Part shown: positions 1 to 11,803 of the stretch, one piece after another | How positions within the stretch are numbered: position 1 is the stretch's first letter | Layout of the letters: each line of letters opens with the position of its first letter | DNA from: Rhabditoides inermis | Taxonomy: Eukaryota > Nematoda > Chromadorea > Rhabditida > Rhabditidae | Reading direction: 5' to 3' | Assembly (NCBI GenBank): GCA_963966185.1 | Contig: CAWZYM010000240.1 | Span: 58,937 to 122,936 of the forward strand | Length of the DNA: 64,000 nucleotides | Position numbers and translations under genes: made by a program | Notes under the pieces: model-generated | What the model saw: the letters and a program-made list of their open reading frames with translations, nothing else | Told to the model about the DNA's origin: nothing | The model's database searches: none

Positions 1-181
1 TGCGGCGCGAGTCCTGACTGTTCATGGTAGATGGGCGTGAACATCGCGAAGTGACCAGTTCCGGATGCGAGGCGTGGTAGAAGATCTTGAAAGACTGCCG
101 CCGCCGATGGTAGGGCTCTCGAGGGTGAGAGTGGGTTCACGCGTTCCACCGAGAGGTAGTGAAATTCGGTAGAACAATTGC

Positions 182-250
182 CCGCGAGGGGAATCGAACC
201 AGCGACCGTTCACTTAGCAAGTTGTGACGCTACCCACTTGGGCAACCTAT
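182..250 (-). other. degenerate tRNA-like sequence
   Basis: Read on the minus strand this stretch has a T-arm with a good B box (GGTTCGATTCC) and an A-box-like segment around GCCCAAGTGGGTAG. The acceptor ends do not pair and the anticodon arm has an oversized loop, so it is not a functional tRNA. It resembles the tRNA-like modules embedded in repeats elsewhere in this window and is probably a tRNA-derived repeat or pseudogene. Confidence 0.45.
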
Positions 251-401
251 CACGCATAATGGAATAACGACAATTCTAAAAATTGAGAACACAGGTGAAA
301 TGTACATGTAGTCAGTGTTTGAAGCATCGAAAACATGTCACGTTCAGACAACTACATAACTGTGGTTATGAGTGTGAGAAAGGGAAGGAGAAGGAGGAGA
401 A

Positions 402-402
402 T

Positions 403-472
<70 letters not shown>

Positions 473-489
473 AAGAGAGAGAGAGAATA
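402..489. repeat. (GA)n microsatellite
   Basis: About 85 bases of almost uninterrupted GA dinucleotides. The GA/CT class is by far the commonest microsatellite of the window, with long runs also near 2730, 16607, 17983, 19830, 20697, 31668, 38205, 39363, 45090, 45200, 46666, 59238 and 62308. Confidence 0.95.
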
Positions 490-576
490 GTTTCAGGCAG
501 TTGGACTACAATGACTCTTTGAACAAAGCGGAGAGGGCCAAACACATCACATGTGAGCTTCTGTGCGAGAAGGTAC

Positions 577-768
<192 letters not shown>

Positions 769-1763
769 CTCTGAAAGTTTTTTTAATCTGCAGCTATTCG
801 ACAGAGTGTCATTTTTCCAAACCACACTTTCGCAATCAGGTGGAGAGTGTGTTACAAATATGTGCACAGTAGTTAATCATAGAAATGAAAGATGATTGAA
901 AGGAGGAGAAGAGGCGAGCGATACACTAGACTGCTTTCTGGTTTGTTTTCTGACTGGGATTAGGAGAGGAGCATATCATTGCAATCTGTATGCGAGAATG
1001 GCGTTCTTGTGAGGGAGGGAGTGAGGCACACGTTGCCTGTTAGGTTGTTTGAAAGTACATAATATTTCTACTGACGAGAATGAGCGTTCGTGCTAAAAAG
1101 GTACTCGAACAAACTGCACTTTACGTTGCAGTAAGAAGTTGTCGGCTATTCGAAGTGAATGAATACAGTCATTATGGCATATCAGAACGATACAGTGACG
1201 TGCAGTGTGTGATATGAGCAGGACAGCAGGGCAGGGGATATGATGGGAGGCGAGAGATGAGCCGAAATAAATTGCGCCTGTTCATGTGAATGGGATACTA
1301 CCATACTACGATGACTATGATCTTTCACATAGGTTATGTTTTGCACTAGTTTAGTTTGTTTTTGCACAGACTTGGAAAAAATAACCGTATTTACAGTTCT
1401 GTGGCGATCTCGGAGCAGCTTTTTCGGCTCTGCTCACTCTATTCGCAGAAGTCTCATTCAATATCACAAAAAGGACATGTGATGGGAGTCATAGAAGGCA
1501 ACAGGGAGAGGAAACCAAAGAACGAGAGCAGGCGGAAGAACGGTGAGCAGAGAGTCATATTATATTATGAATATATGTTTTATTCATACACAAATGGAAA
1601 CGTATAAAACGGTAGTACATATAAAAACTAACTAAAGGGAGAATGCAAGCTGCCCTCTGTCTACTGTCTACGCTTGTTCACTTCCCGTAGTATACTGTAT
1701 ACGAAAAAGAGGAGAGTGCGAAAAACGGATACGGTTACGCTATTCGCTACCATCTCACTTCAG

Positions 1764-1889
1764 AATAACCCAGTAGACAGAGTGGCGATGTATTGCAGTG
1801 TGGAGGACGTCTCATGGAGGATCGAGCGAGAGCGCACCCGCATACATCGGCTCGATGAAATGATTCGACAGATGGGAGAGCAACCATGA
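1764..1889 (+). CDS. terminal exon of an unidentified gene
   Basis: A splice-acceptor-like CACTTCAG precedes an open frame of about 41 codons ending in TGA. The predicted tail is charged and alpha-helical (VSWRIERERTRIHRLDEMIR), suggesting a coiled coil. A polyadenylation-type AATAAATAAT follows about 30 bases after the stop, which supports a real 3' end. I could not link it to upstream exons with matching phase, so neither the start nor the product is known. Confidence 0.35.
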   Translation, partial: NNPVDRVAMYCSVEDVSWRIERERTRIHRLDEMIRQMGEQP

Positions 1890-2722
1890 GTGGACTGCTC
1901 AAGCCAAGAAGGATTTGAGAATAAATAATAGATTCGTGAATAAATTGTTTTTTAATAGTTGATCTTCTGGTGTTATATAATCAATCAGTTACCTAACTAT
2001 TTGGTGGACTTTGATGTTCTAGTAATGGTCATGTCATGGTCGTGTATTCGAGACGAATGCCGCCTCCTTGCGTCCTCTCTCCGGATCAGCATTTGATACT
2101 CTCGTATTCGACAGGTGGAAGAGGAGAGAAGAGGATGGAAAAGAATTCAAATGCCAAGAGTCTTCAGAGCTGTTCGGATTTCGATAGAAAACTCTTGAAC
2201 GCGGCCGCATTTAGCTTTCAGCCATAGGACTCAACCAGAGAGCCAGGGAGAAAGAGGAAGGAGATCGCTACTGAGACGCAGCTAAGCACTCGTTGAAATG
2301 TTGTTGATACAATGTGTGTGACCTTTACTGTCTGCACGTTTGCCAGATGATTCGCCCGTGATTTAGATTCCAAGAAGCCCATGTGCGCATCAAGTGAGTT
2401 GATCGAATCATTCTCCGACAAAGAAGGTACGTACATCGATGAATATGAATTCATCAACTGTCTATAGTAGCGTAACTTATTATTTGTGATCCTGGTTGTT
2501 TTGCTGTCTCATCCTGTTTTTTTCTGATCATCTCTTGTCAGAATCTCATCCACATAATCAGTCTCGATCACACAGTCAGAATAATATGGCTATGGTCGTT
2601 GTGGTCTGATTGCATGATGTGGAGGTATGAGATGTCTCCCGAGGCTGGGACTCGTCTGTCCTCGTTCCCACTCTGTCCCCCACTGTCATCTGCCATGCCC
2701 CGCGGTCTCGCCCCTCCCTCCC

Positions 2723-2786
<64 letters not shown>

Positions 2787-3242
2787 ATCGGCAAAGGTAG
2801 ATCACTCCCCCATCGACCGCGTTTTCCCGCCAACCACCAGCCCCTCCCCTCCCGGCCTGGCAATAAAGGCTGCTGTGCGAGTGCCAGTCCCATTCTTCGT
2901 CCCCTCCCCTCTGCGGCCGCCGTCTCCGTCTGAAGTGCTGGTCACCTCTTCCTGTGATGTTGACTAGAACTGTCATTCGGCGATGGCGGTCGCGGCAATC
3001 GTATTTTCATCTGAAGAACCCTTCCGAGGCTCTATTTCTTTCGCCTGAATCAACACGTGAGTCCCTCTTTCCGCGATACGCGCAGGTCGCCAAATCTCGC
3101 AGTGATACTTGTACGCAGTGATAGTATCACAGTGTTATTTGGTGACCGGATCGTATTGCAATATGGTGTCAGTGATATCAGCTCAAGCTGATAAGCGCGC
3201 GCCAAGTGGCTCAATCGACCCGCCGCAGCCGTCTCGTGTGTC
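1890..3242. other. intergenic region with (CT)n microsatellite
   Basis: A 55-base CT run lies at 2727-2782 in a GC-richer, C-rich stretch. I see no exon chain on either strand. The last few hundred bases are the presumed upstream region of the gene starting at 3243. Confidence 0.6.
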
Positions 3243-4713
3243 ATGGTGAGTAGTGCGAATCGATCGATAATACTGCTTTTCGTTAGTTTTCACAATTTAA
3301 CTAAATTGCAGCGTCGCTATGATAACTATGGCATGCGCCGGCCGCAAATCGAGACAAACCGAGTATTCCCCAGGTACAAGATTAACTTATTGAACTGCAT
3401 ATTAAACGTTTGCGTACAAATTATGTTGAAATGGTAGGTTCTACGCGCCGTCGGAGACTTCTATTCCGGAGGAGGCGGAGCTGTCTGTGATCCGACTGCC
3501 GAGAGCCCATCCGAGGGCAGCCGACTGGGACAGGGACGAACCGGTGCGCATCACTCGGGCACCTTCTACCTTACACTCCCGTTCCGTCTATGGTCAATCC
3601 GTTTAGATGGGCGACTCTCCTCGGCTGTTGGATGTGCACCCGCAGCTGACTATCCCTCGCCCCTCTCTTACCCAACTGGGTGAAAGCGACCGGGAGAGGG
3701 AGGAGAGGGAACAGGAAGACAGGTGCGACCGCCATGTATCCGTAGGCGTAATGATGTACAGCTTGATAATGCACCCATTGCAGAGAGCGGAACGATACGT
3801 GTAGTGTGCATTGCGTGAGTTTGCAATGTGCGATTGCAGAGTGCTGGCGTCGCTGGTGCCTTCTCTTGTGGATGAGCAGGCTGTTGCCCTGTGGACCAAC
3901 CCCGCACTCGGAATGCAGAGGGCCATATTCACAATGACAAAGTGAGTGTGCCCCGAGCATGTCTGAATCAGTGCGAGGGAGTTGCAGGTACCCTGCTATG
4001 GCTCTGTTCATGGTGGGCACATTCGTCCTATGGGGCAAGGGGCTGGAGGTCGCATATATAGGCAACGAGCAGGCGAGCCCCCTTCATCTACTACCACGAA
4101 TCACTAGTTCCTTGTTGTACACACTCCCTGTTTAGGTGTCGGGCATTCTGTGTGTGATCGCCTCTTGCATCTCCCTGGGCGGACTCATCTTCCTCTCCGC
4201 CAATCACAACCTCGACTGCGACGCCGCCAAACACATTGTCGGTTGTCACTGGGAAGGAAAGCGGCGGTAGAGATGGAGTGAGGCGACTTGCAGGCGACTG
4301 TGCGCCACCTGTGTTCTCTGTTGTCGGGTGTGGCTGCTCTGGCCGCCCTCGTTCTCTCCTCCACCACTCTCTCCCCCCTCGCAGACGCCAAGGACAGCTG
4401 CGCGGGAGACGAGTACTGCTACAACACCGACGTGCGTTCTCCCCATTCGCCCCTCTCTTACCCTTCTACGTGCATGTTCAGAAGCGCTACTCGACTCTGT
4501 CTGTCGGCATCGGCGCCTGCGTGCTGCTGCTAGTCCTCCACGGGATGGCCCTGGTCTATGGAATGTATGGTGAGAGGACACTGTGTGCTCGTCTTTCCCC
4601 TAATACAGGGTTTTGCAGCTCTGTTCACTCTGCCCGCCCGTCTGGAAGAGGTGCGCAAGCAGCAGCCAAACCACCCCGCATCCACCTACCAAATTCAAGC
4701 CATGCAGTTCTAG
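3243..4713 (+). CDS. unrecognised four-transmembrane protein
   Basis: Ten exons join in phase: 3243-3245, 3312-3373, 3438-3543, 3607-3722, 3840-3941, 3988-4072, 4136-4237, 4294-4431, 4482-4569, 4619-4713, giving about 298 residues. The start ATG is the last codon of its exon. The intron after 4072 begins with GC instead of GT. The N-terminal half is hydrophilic and charged (a run of Arg/Glu near residues 85-95). Four hydrophobic segments follow, around residues 131-152 (ALFMVGTFVLWGKGLEVAYI), 158-177, 193-212 and 240-266. A short Cys-containing, acidic loop (SCAGDEYC) lies between segments 3 and 4, which are probably linked outside the cytosol. The layout is tetraspan-like, but I recognise no claudin, tetraspanin or MARVEL signature. 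ATTAAA near 4784 may be the polyadenylation signal. It converges on another four-TM gene on the opposite strand. Confidence 0.7.
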
Positions 4714-4921
4714 ACTGTCGTGTCTAGAGGTTCTGCTACACTATTCCACCTCACTGTCAGTATATGTTGGTTCCCTTTTGTGGATTAAATATATTTATTG
4801 CTCGATGACTCGTTATATATGTACACAGAATGTCTCACGCGAATCTATCCGGAACGTGTATAAACGAAACCCGCTGGCTGGAAAGAGTGGCAAGTGAAGA
4901 GGAGGGGCTATGTAGGCGGGG

Positions 4922-6291
4922 CTAGACGATGTGGTATCCTTTGCCACTCATGGACATGCTGTTGGTGCGTGACTTGCGCTCCGCATTCGAAGACATCCGT
5001 GAGACGCGTCTGCGCACAGAGCGGGAACGCTTCTGGAACGGGCGACGTGAGAAAACAAAGACAACAACAAATGGACTGACGGCAATCTTTCCGACGGGCT
5101 GGTACTTGGGACTATTGCTGTTCCAGTAGTGGCAGATCATAACAGCTGTGAGGATGAAGCACACTCCCACTGCCACCGAAGCGAGAAGCATGAATCCGGA
5201 CAGACCGTTCACCAGACCTGTGCGATCCTGCAAACTCTTTTCCTACTCTATCTCCCTTCTCTCTTCTCCCCCTCCCCTCACCTTCATCTTGCTGAGGTGG
5301 TCGAGCCAAATTCCAGTGGTGATGACTGCTAGGAGGTTTCCGACGGCGGAGATGATACACATGACGAGCCACATGATGAGCATGGTGCGCCATCGATACC
5401 TGCAGCCACCACTTCACAGTCAAACACACGCCGTCCCATCTCGTTCAATCTCCCCGGGTAGCTAGCTTTCATTCCCTTTGCGTTTACTTCGTCGGCTACT
5501 TTCAGCGAATCGATTATCTTCTATACCATCTCATCATATAATCAGAAATCAAGTCCCGCTATCCCTTGTCTAATGGTTATCACTTCCCAGAGTTCCATTT
5601 CATTGCACACACGGGCTACGCGCGGCTATCTGTTCCCCATCTTTCCGCATTCGAAGTGTGCAGTCGTGTCCGAGTGGTTAAGGAGATTGACTAGAAATCA
5701 ATTGGGCTCTGCCCGCGTAGGTTCGAATCCTGCCGACTGCGAACATTTTGTTCTAACATTTTGCATATCATCAGTGAAAAATAGATATGCAGTTCAAGAA
5801 CATAGTAAGTTTAGTGCACTTTTTTCAAATTGATATGTAAGCGACCTGTGGACTGCGCCCAGACCGACTGCTCCGGTGATGAGACCGACTATGGCAGCCA
5901 CTGTGTTCATGTGGCAGGTGCTCTGATACTCGGCCTCGCCCTGTAACTGAAACGAAATTGACAGATAACTCGAAACTAATGCATATTTGAGAAATGAGCT
6001 TAATACGACAGAACACTTGCATGAGCCATGATACTGACCTGATATCCGGGGCAGACTGTTCCGTGTAGGAGAAAGAGGAGTGAGATGAGGATCTCTGCCT
6101 CACACAGGTGCACCATGATACGAACGTACCTGCAATAATAAACAATGGATAGCAGTGAACGCATCATAGGTGCTCACTGCTCACTCTGTGTGCTGGAATC
6201 CACTCCTCTGCATCACTGTGTACGCCTTGTATCGTCTTCGCTCCGATGCAGACATTTCATCCTCTGTTGATGAACTCTGAATGGATACCAT
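4922..6291 (-). CDS. unrecognised four-transmembrane protein, convergent neighbour
   Basis: Five minus-strand exons join in phase: 6291-6185, 6129-6039, 5940-5846, 5399-5282, 5227-4922, about 238 residues. A Ser/Glu-rich N-terminus is followed by four hydrophobic segments: near residues 40-60 (AEILISLLFLLHG), 78-95 (TVAAIVGLITGAVGLGAV), 101-128 (LIMWLVMCIISAVGNLLAVI) and 146-172. The C-terminal tail is very basic (RRPFQKRSRSVRRRVSR) and Ser-rich, a likely cytosolic tail. An AATAAA on the minus strand near 4797 fits the 3' end. Topology resembles the gene at 3243-4713, but the sequences do not look closely alike; common descent is only a possibility. The intron between 5846 and 5399 contains a tRNA-Ser gene on the opposite strand. 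Confidence 0.7.
5660..5741 (+). tRNA. tRNA-Ser(AGA)
   Basis: An 82-base cloverleaf: acceptor GCAGTCG pairs perfectly with CGACTGC, the discriminator is G, and the anticodon stem ATTGA/TCAAT carries loop CTAGAAA (anticodon AGA). It has the long variable arm of serine tRNAs, A box TCCGAGTGGTTAAGG and B box GGTTCGAATCC. TTTT follows within 10 bases as a Pol III terminator. It lies antisense inside an intron of the minus-strand four-TM gene. Confidence 0.95.
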
Positions 6292-6507
6292 CTTTTACAG
6301 CAAATCCTCGGCAAAATTATTAGTCCTTCTTATTCATAGTTACAAACGTGTGTGTTTCTGGTATCATATAAAAAAAATTCTACATTCCCTACACCCTCTC
6401 GTCTCGCTCCAATTCCTATTCAAACTAGTCTCCGTCAAAGACCCGGACGATCCTCAAATCCGATGATTTCTTCAATAAACAGGTGAGATCATCATCTACA
6501 ACCATCA

Positions 6508-7183
6508 TTATGCATGACTCAATCGGCTGGTTGCTGCAACCCACAACTTCCCGATCTCCCTTCTCCCCACCCCACCCTTGCGCTCCCTTCTACCTCCATC
6601 TGTACGTAGAGCGTCTCCGTAGAGAAGGGCCCGCGAAAGTCGAAGAACATGATTTTCGGTTTTCGTGGCCAGCTTTCGGGGGCGGAAACAGGTATGGGCA
6701 GGGAATGAGCGAAGAGCGCGTGATACGATCACAATCGACGAGCCGAGGTTTTGCTCGCGCCAAGTAGGACGAAGTGTGGAATCGATATACAGTGAGAGGA
6801 GCAAGAGAGCGAGAGGTTGCCTTGAACTATCTCTCCCGCCCTGCCATTACAGACAGAGTGCATCTTACAGCGTGAACATATTCATAGAATCGTCACAACT
6901 GACCGAATTCCTATTCAACAGTAACACGCTCGCACGTTTCAAGTCAGCCATGATTTACAATTAGCCGGGCTCGTACACCGCGATTCGAATCTCCCCGTTC
7001 CACTCACTCACGGCATGACATACCAAACATGTTTCACAACGAGCTAACAAACAAGTACACTCATGAAAACTATGCAATGCTTACCTGTTGGCTGCCGCTT
7101 CTATGTCCAGAACTAGGCATCATGATTCGAAGATCCGGTTCTTCAAAGGGACGCAGCAGGTCCATACCCTCAACACGAAACAT
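6508..7183 (-). CDS. weak two-exon gene model, unknown product
   Basis: Exon 7183-7085 starts with ATG, reads 33 codons (MFRVEGMDLLRPFEEPDLRI...) and ends in a good donor (CAG then GTAAGC). A second open exon, 6840-6508, starts after TAATGGCAG and joins in phase 0, ending at TAA. The first exon looks protein-like. The second is Arg-rich, has unconvincing composition and may be wrong. I recognise no family. Confidence 0.25.
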
Positions 7184-7457
7184 ATTTCACACAAGAAATC
7201 ATAACTCACTCGATCCACACACTACTCTCACTACGATCAACACTCGACAGTCCAAACATAATGACGACATAAGAAAGAAAGCGATACCAATCAGATGCAC
7301 TCTTTCAATAGCACACTACACAGAAATAGACACGCACCCACGTAAGGAGCACCAACACTCATACATCCAGTCAGTCATCCTTTCACCGCAATCTCCCCTC
7401 CGATCGGGGATTCCGCTCCTCTCCGCCTCCACAACATACATCCAGCAACACTCACCA

Positions 7458-7598
7458 GACAGAGGCGCATCGATCGGATCGGGCGGATGCGCGGATGAGA
7501 GGGGATCAATGGGGGTGCGGCCGCCCTTCCTCTCCACTATCCCCCGCCCCGTCTCACAGGACACGTGCCCCCAGGGGGACACGATCCAGTCAGAGGAA
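7458..7598 (-). CDS. isolated candidate exon
   Basis: A clear polypyrimidine acceptor (CTTTCTCGTCCCTAG) precedes an open exon of about 47 codons containing SPWGHVSCETGRGIVERKGG and ending in GTGAGT. It is well formed, but I could not find in-phase partners on either side. It may belong to the weak model at 6508-7183 or to the small gene at 7807-8187. Confidence 0.3.
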
Positions 7599-7806
7599 GA
7601 CTAGGGACGAGAAAGAGAGAAGGTCAAACACTCTCCCTTTCACTGACCCCCTTCCACATATCGCACTAACATATCTCTCACAACACCGTGCATTGCAAAA
7701 CTGTTTCATTTTCTAAGAAATAAATATAGGTATACGGCGTACAAACAACAATGAGACTAGATCACATCTTGAGTACCTTATTAATATAAATAACTACAAT
7801 CATCAG

Positions 7807-8187
7807 CTAGCATTGTGAGAGACAAGACAAAGAAGAAAATGGGTCATAAACTTTGATGCCACCCGGAAGAGTAAGTGCGTACAAGAGCTCGGTCGCAGGC
7901 TGCATCTTCTTTACCCGTCGAGTGCGCGTGTGAATGGAGATGGGGATGGCACTGATGGGAGAGATAGGTGTTGCAGGGCGGGAGAAGGTCATTCAGTCGA
8001 GATGCGAGTCCATCATGCGACGCGAAGACAGCGCGTACTTGTTCACCGCATTTAACAGATCGTCTGCCTGTAGCGGCATGTACACCTGCAATAGATATAG
8101 ATAAATAGTACGTTCTCCCACGTTACATACTTGATCCAAAGTACCACAAGCATCCAGAGTAGCCTTCGCACGAGAAAGAACAGCCAT
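7807..8187 (-). CDS. small two-exon gene, with an open frame continuing past UGA
   Basis: Exons 8187-8131 and 8085-7993 encode a 49-residue protein (MAVLSRAKATLDACGTLDQ, then VYMPLQADDLLNAVNKYALS...). Donor GTATGT and acceptor TTGCAG are good. The stop UGA at 7995-7993 is followed directly, in the same frame, by AUG and 61 more open codons (7992-7807) with protein-like composition (SIHTRTRRVKKMQPATELLY). Either the real protein is the short form with a 3' UTR, or the UGA is read through, or a nearby base is wrong. I do not recognise the family. Confidence 0.4.
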
Positions 8188-8911
8188 GCGGCAAACCTTA
8201 AAAAAACAGAAAAGAAAATAATTGTATTGGCGGCATCTACAACATCTCTTTATAGTCTACAATGACTACAATGATTGCTATTGTCTCATCGCATCAACGA
8301 GACAATATTCGATCGTTTTGCTGTGCAACACGAGGGCGTGGTGTCGCTATTTCGTGAAGTCTCGTTCACCACTATACAATCGAGTTTCACACTACCAAAT
8401 TCGATATTTGAAAACATTGAAAAATCAGTTTCATTTTGCTTCTTGAACATGTTAAAGTGATTAAAATAACATTATTATGTGATTTTGAGTTATTTCACGT
8501 GTATTTAAGAGATTGTATGGGTAATGATGTATATGTACATACTTGATTTGTTGTTTCTTATGCAATGCAATCTGTATCTATATGATGATGCACGCCCATT
8601 TGATGGTTCTCATGGTTTTGTTCCGTTGTTTTGGTTTTTATTTTGATTAAATCATTTGGTTAGTTATATTAACGCAATTTATTTCAGCGTTCGTGTAAAC
8701 GGTTTACTAACTCTATTTTAATAATCGAATAAGCGTGGTGCGTAACTGTGCTGGGAGGAGCAGAGGGAAAGAGATCTGGCCCCTCGACTACCCTCCTCAT
8801 CAACTAGTGAGTGTTGTGTTGTATTGCACTATGTTGACCATCAACCCTTCTGCTTCTTGCTGGTCAATTTTATTGATCTTTCATATTTATCAGTTCACTT
8901 CATTGTTGTAG
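8188..8911. other. AT-rich intergenic region
   Basis: No exon chain is visible on either strand. It separates the minus-strand small gene from the plus-strand PHD-finger gene and presumably holds both upstream regions. Confidence 0.5.
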
Positions 8912-11054
8912 ATGAATACTCGATCTGGAAGAGCGGTGTCTCGCAGCTGTGGCGCGAGTGCCGCAGGGACGACTGGTACATCTACAGGGCGCCCTCGCGG
9001 ACGCTCGGCTAAGGTAGGATTTCATTATTGTGTTGTGAACGTTGTTGGCTGTTCTTGTGTGCGTCTTTCGTTCACGTGTATAGTATCTGTTTACAGATGC
9101 TCTTGTCTGCAAGCCGAGAGGAGAGAGAGAGCAAGAAGCACGACAGACGAATAACTGCAAGTTATACTCGCCTCTCCACCCTGTTCCACTTTGAGTGTTT
9201 GATGATGTGCCTTCTGATTTTGTTATCTTGTAATTATCTTTGAATACGGGTATAATATATTGTATATATTCATGCGATAAATTATTAACATTTGCATAAG
9301 CCATGTATTGTGTGTTATTGTTGAGATGAATATGGGAAGTGTTATCTTAGGAATGGTGAAAGGAAGTATTATGGGAGAGATGTTTCAGTCCGGCTCGCGG
9401 TTGACGAAAGGGAGGAAAGAACATCTTCAGCGACTCCACGCTGCGAACCGGAAGAAGGTCGATGATGGGCATTCATCGAGAGAGGAGGATGAGGAGATGG
9501 AAGAAGAGGGAGAACATCGGACGCGATGGAAGACTTTTCTATGGAGGAGATGGGCCAGGGAGGCGATGACCTCATGGACTACGGAGGAGCAAGGGATATG
9601 GATGACCGATGGGATGGCGCTTCCATGGGAAGCGGGGGAGGAGGATAGAGTGATGGAGAGATAGGCAGACGAGAGGATCCAGAGGAGATGCGAGCAGAGG
9701 AGAGAGACGGCAGTCACGTGGGATCCGGAGATGGGAATGAGTGTGACTCAGGTGGTGCGATTATTATTTGTTTACATCATGTTAACATAAGAACGTAGAA
9801 TATTGTTGTTTGCAGATCGTCATGAGGAAACGACTCGGACTGGACATTGACGACACTACATGGGCCGATCCGATAGCGAGCAGCGAGAAAGACAAGAAGG
9901 AGCTCGCGCAGCAGAAGATCGTCTTAGAGAAGCTGCTGAAGAGCGAAAAGAAGAAAGCGCGACCAGGGCCGAAGAGAGGTCGTCCGCGAACCAAGGAGCG
10001 CGACTGCACCGACTCTTGCGTCTTCACTGAGGCAAAGTCGAAGAAGGCTGCCTGGATCAAGTGCACGAAGTGAATACATAATTAGAGGGCGGACGGGGAA
10101 AATGAAAAGAAAGAACAAGAATTTTGTAAATGTATTGTAATGAAATGAGAGAGAGGGGGAGGGGAGGGAGACGAGGGAAAGAGAAAAATGAGAGAGAAAG
10201 GGTTGATGGAAAAAAACAAAAACGTCTGAAATTGTGTGATTATTGTTACAGGTGCGACAGAGTGTGGGAGCACCAGATTTGCCGAGGATACCTCACGGAT
10301 CCTGGCAAGGGACACCAGTTCCACTGCTCGGGCTGTGATCAGAACGCTGGAAAGGTGACCACGGAGGTAAGACGTGCTTGCAGAAAATATCGGAAAGCAT
10401 ACCATTTATATGTGCGAGTTTACAATGATATATCCTATTCCATTACTTGTTCATTACTAACACTGTAGGCCGCCATCAGGGATTATTGAAACGTTAAATT
10501 GCATTGTTTCAGGCACGCTCACTGGCAACGACGCCGAGAACTTGCTAGACTTCTATGAAGACGTCGAATGTCTCCATGAAATGGATCAGGGCAACCCTGC
10601 TATTCAGAAGAGACTCGCAGAGTATCGTACACTCTTCGAGCCTCTGCGAGTCTTCCTGAAGTCGTGCCGTGCCAAGTTCCTCCCCAAAGAGGACATCGAC
10701 GAGGTAGTGGCGGCGCAGACTGTGCTGAGAAGGGAGCTTCCGAAGGCAATCGGAGCGGGCAAGCTGAGTCTGGGTTCGGGATCCAAGATTCACTACTTGC
10801 TGTACCACTGGGTTCCCTTCCTCCAGAAGTACAAGACCATTGGGATGGTAAGCGAGCAAGGAGTGGAGGCGTTCCACAAGGAAAGTGATACTGTGTACTA
10901 CGGAACGTATGGCCACTTCGGTCGAACGGTAAGGGCTCAAGTGTACACGTTGATGTGGGTCACCAATGGTAACATTCATCGCCTCAACAGCAAGTACAGG
11001 GATCTGTACTACACCAAGAAGCGGTACAAGAGGAAGGTTGTGGTGGCACCCTAA
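8912..11054 (+). pseudogene. AT-hook/PHD-finger gene with transposon-like C-terminus, frame disrupted
   Basis: Exons seen: 8912-9013 (34 residues ending in an AT hook, TGRPRGRSAK), 9389-9751 (acidic, Gly/Met-rich), 9816-10069 (basic, second AT hook PKRGRPRTK, start of a PHD finger), 10252-10366 (rest of the finger) and 10513-11054 (about 180 residues). The PHD finger reads C-x3-C, then WIKCTKCDRVW-EH-x2-C and HCSGC, the Cys4-His-Cys3 order of chromatin-reading fingers. The last exon contains MVSEQGVEAFHKE, a pattern I associate with transposase-derived proteins of invertebrates; that is inference. In exon 9389-9751 the coding frame appears to shift near 9515 and then meets an in-frame TAG near 9641, with no intron able to fix it. 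The junction 10366/10513 also fails in phase. A decayed mobile-element gene or recently domesticated copy is likely. Confidence 0.5.
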
Positions 11055-11314
11055 GCCGAGAGATAGATTGTAGACTGTGTTACACTGTGAATATTGTTGT
11101 TTTGTTAGTTTTCCAGTTCTGTAACCTGAGAAATTATTGTTTTCAAAGTGGAAATTATTGTGTTCAAAGTTTGTAAATTGCTGTGTTCATTATAGTGTGA
11201 AAGATTGTTACCGTTAATTGTTAGTTGAAAGATGTATAAGATGTGTTTTGTCCTCTTCATCGTTGATTTGTATGTTTCCAGGGTAATTTTTGCTATAACG
11301 GGTTGTTTACCCTT

Positions 11315-11470
11315 CCAGATCGGCCCTCGCCATCGGACCATGTCTCATTTGACGAACGGAAAGGGACCATTCCCGGTATCCGATTTGGATAAAAATGGAA
11401 TGGGGACTTCCTAACACTATATACTGAAAATCTATAAAGCAAAAAGTGCAACTTTCCGTCAGCTACGTAC
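11315..11470 (+). repeat. direct repeat, copy 1
   Basis: About 156 bases beginning CCAGATCGGCCCTCGCC and ending near CGTCAGCTACGTAC, repeated almost identically at 11647-11803 in the same orientation about 180 bases further on. It lies just 3' of the transposon-like gene and could be part of the same element or a separate short dispersed repeat. Confidence 0.85.
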
Positions 11471-11646
11471 CCCCGAAATCGAGGAATACTGTAGCTTGAA
11501 ATGAGTGTACAGTAGCCACAGATCGATACTGGAGGGACAAAGATTACTGTTGAAGGTGTTCTGTGATCGTATATGACTCATCAAACTTGTCTGATACAAG
11601 AACACACATATACATATGTACTTTTATAGTCTTTCGATATGACCCT

Positions 11647-11803
11647 CCAGATCGGCCCACGCCATCGGACCATGTCTCATTTGACGAACGGAAAGGGACC
11701 ATTCCCGGTATCCGATTTGGATAAAAATGGAATGGGGACTTCCTAACACTATATACTGAAAATCTATAAAGCAAAAAGTGCAACTTTCCGTCAGCTCCGT
11801 ACA
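11647..11803 (+). repeat. direct repeat, copy 2
   Basis: Near-identical to 11315-11470, with only scattered single-base differences. The remainder of 11055-12356 is AT-rich and shows no gene. Confidence 0.85.

Noticed and set aside
2576..2976. Open frames rich in Ser-Leu or Arg-Glu
   Set aside because: Created by the CT/GA microsatellite, open on both strands; no supporting splice chain.
7029..7604. 191-codon plus-strand open frame
   Set aside because: It overlaps better minus-strand exon candidates with real splice signals, and its composition (His/Ser/Thr-rich, no domain) looks like an antisense shadow.
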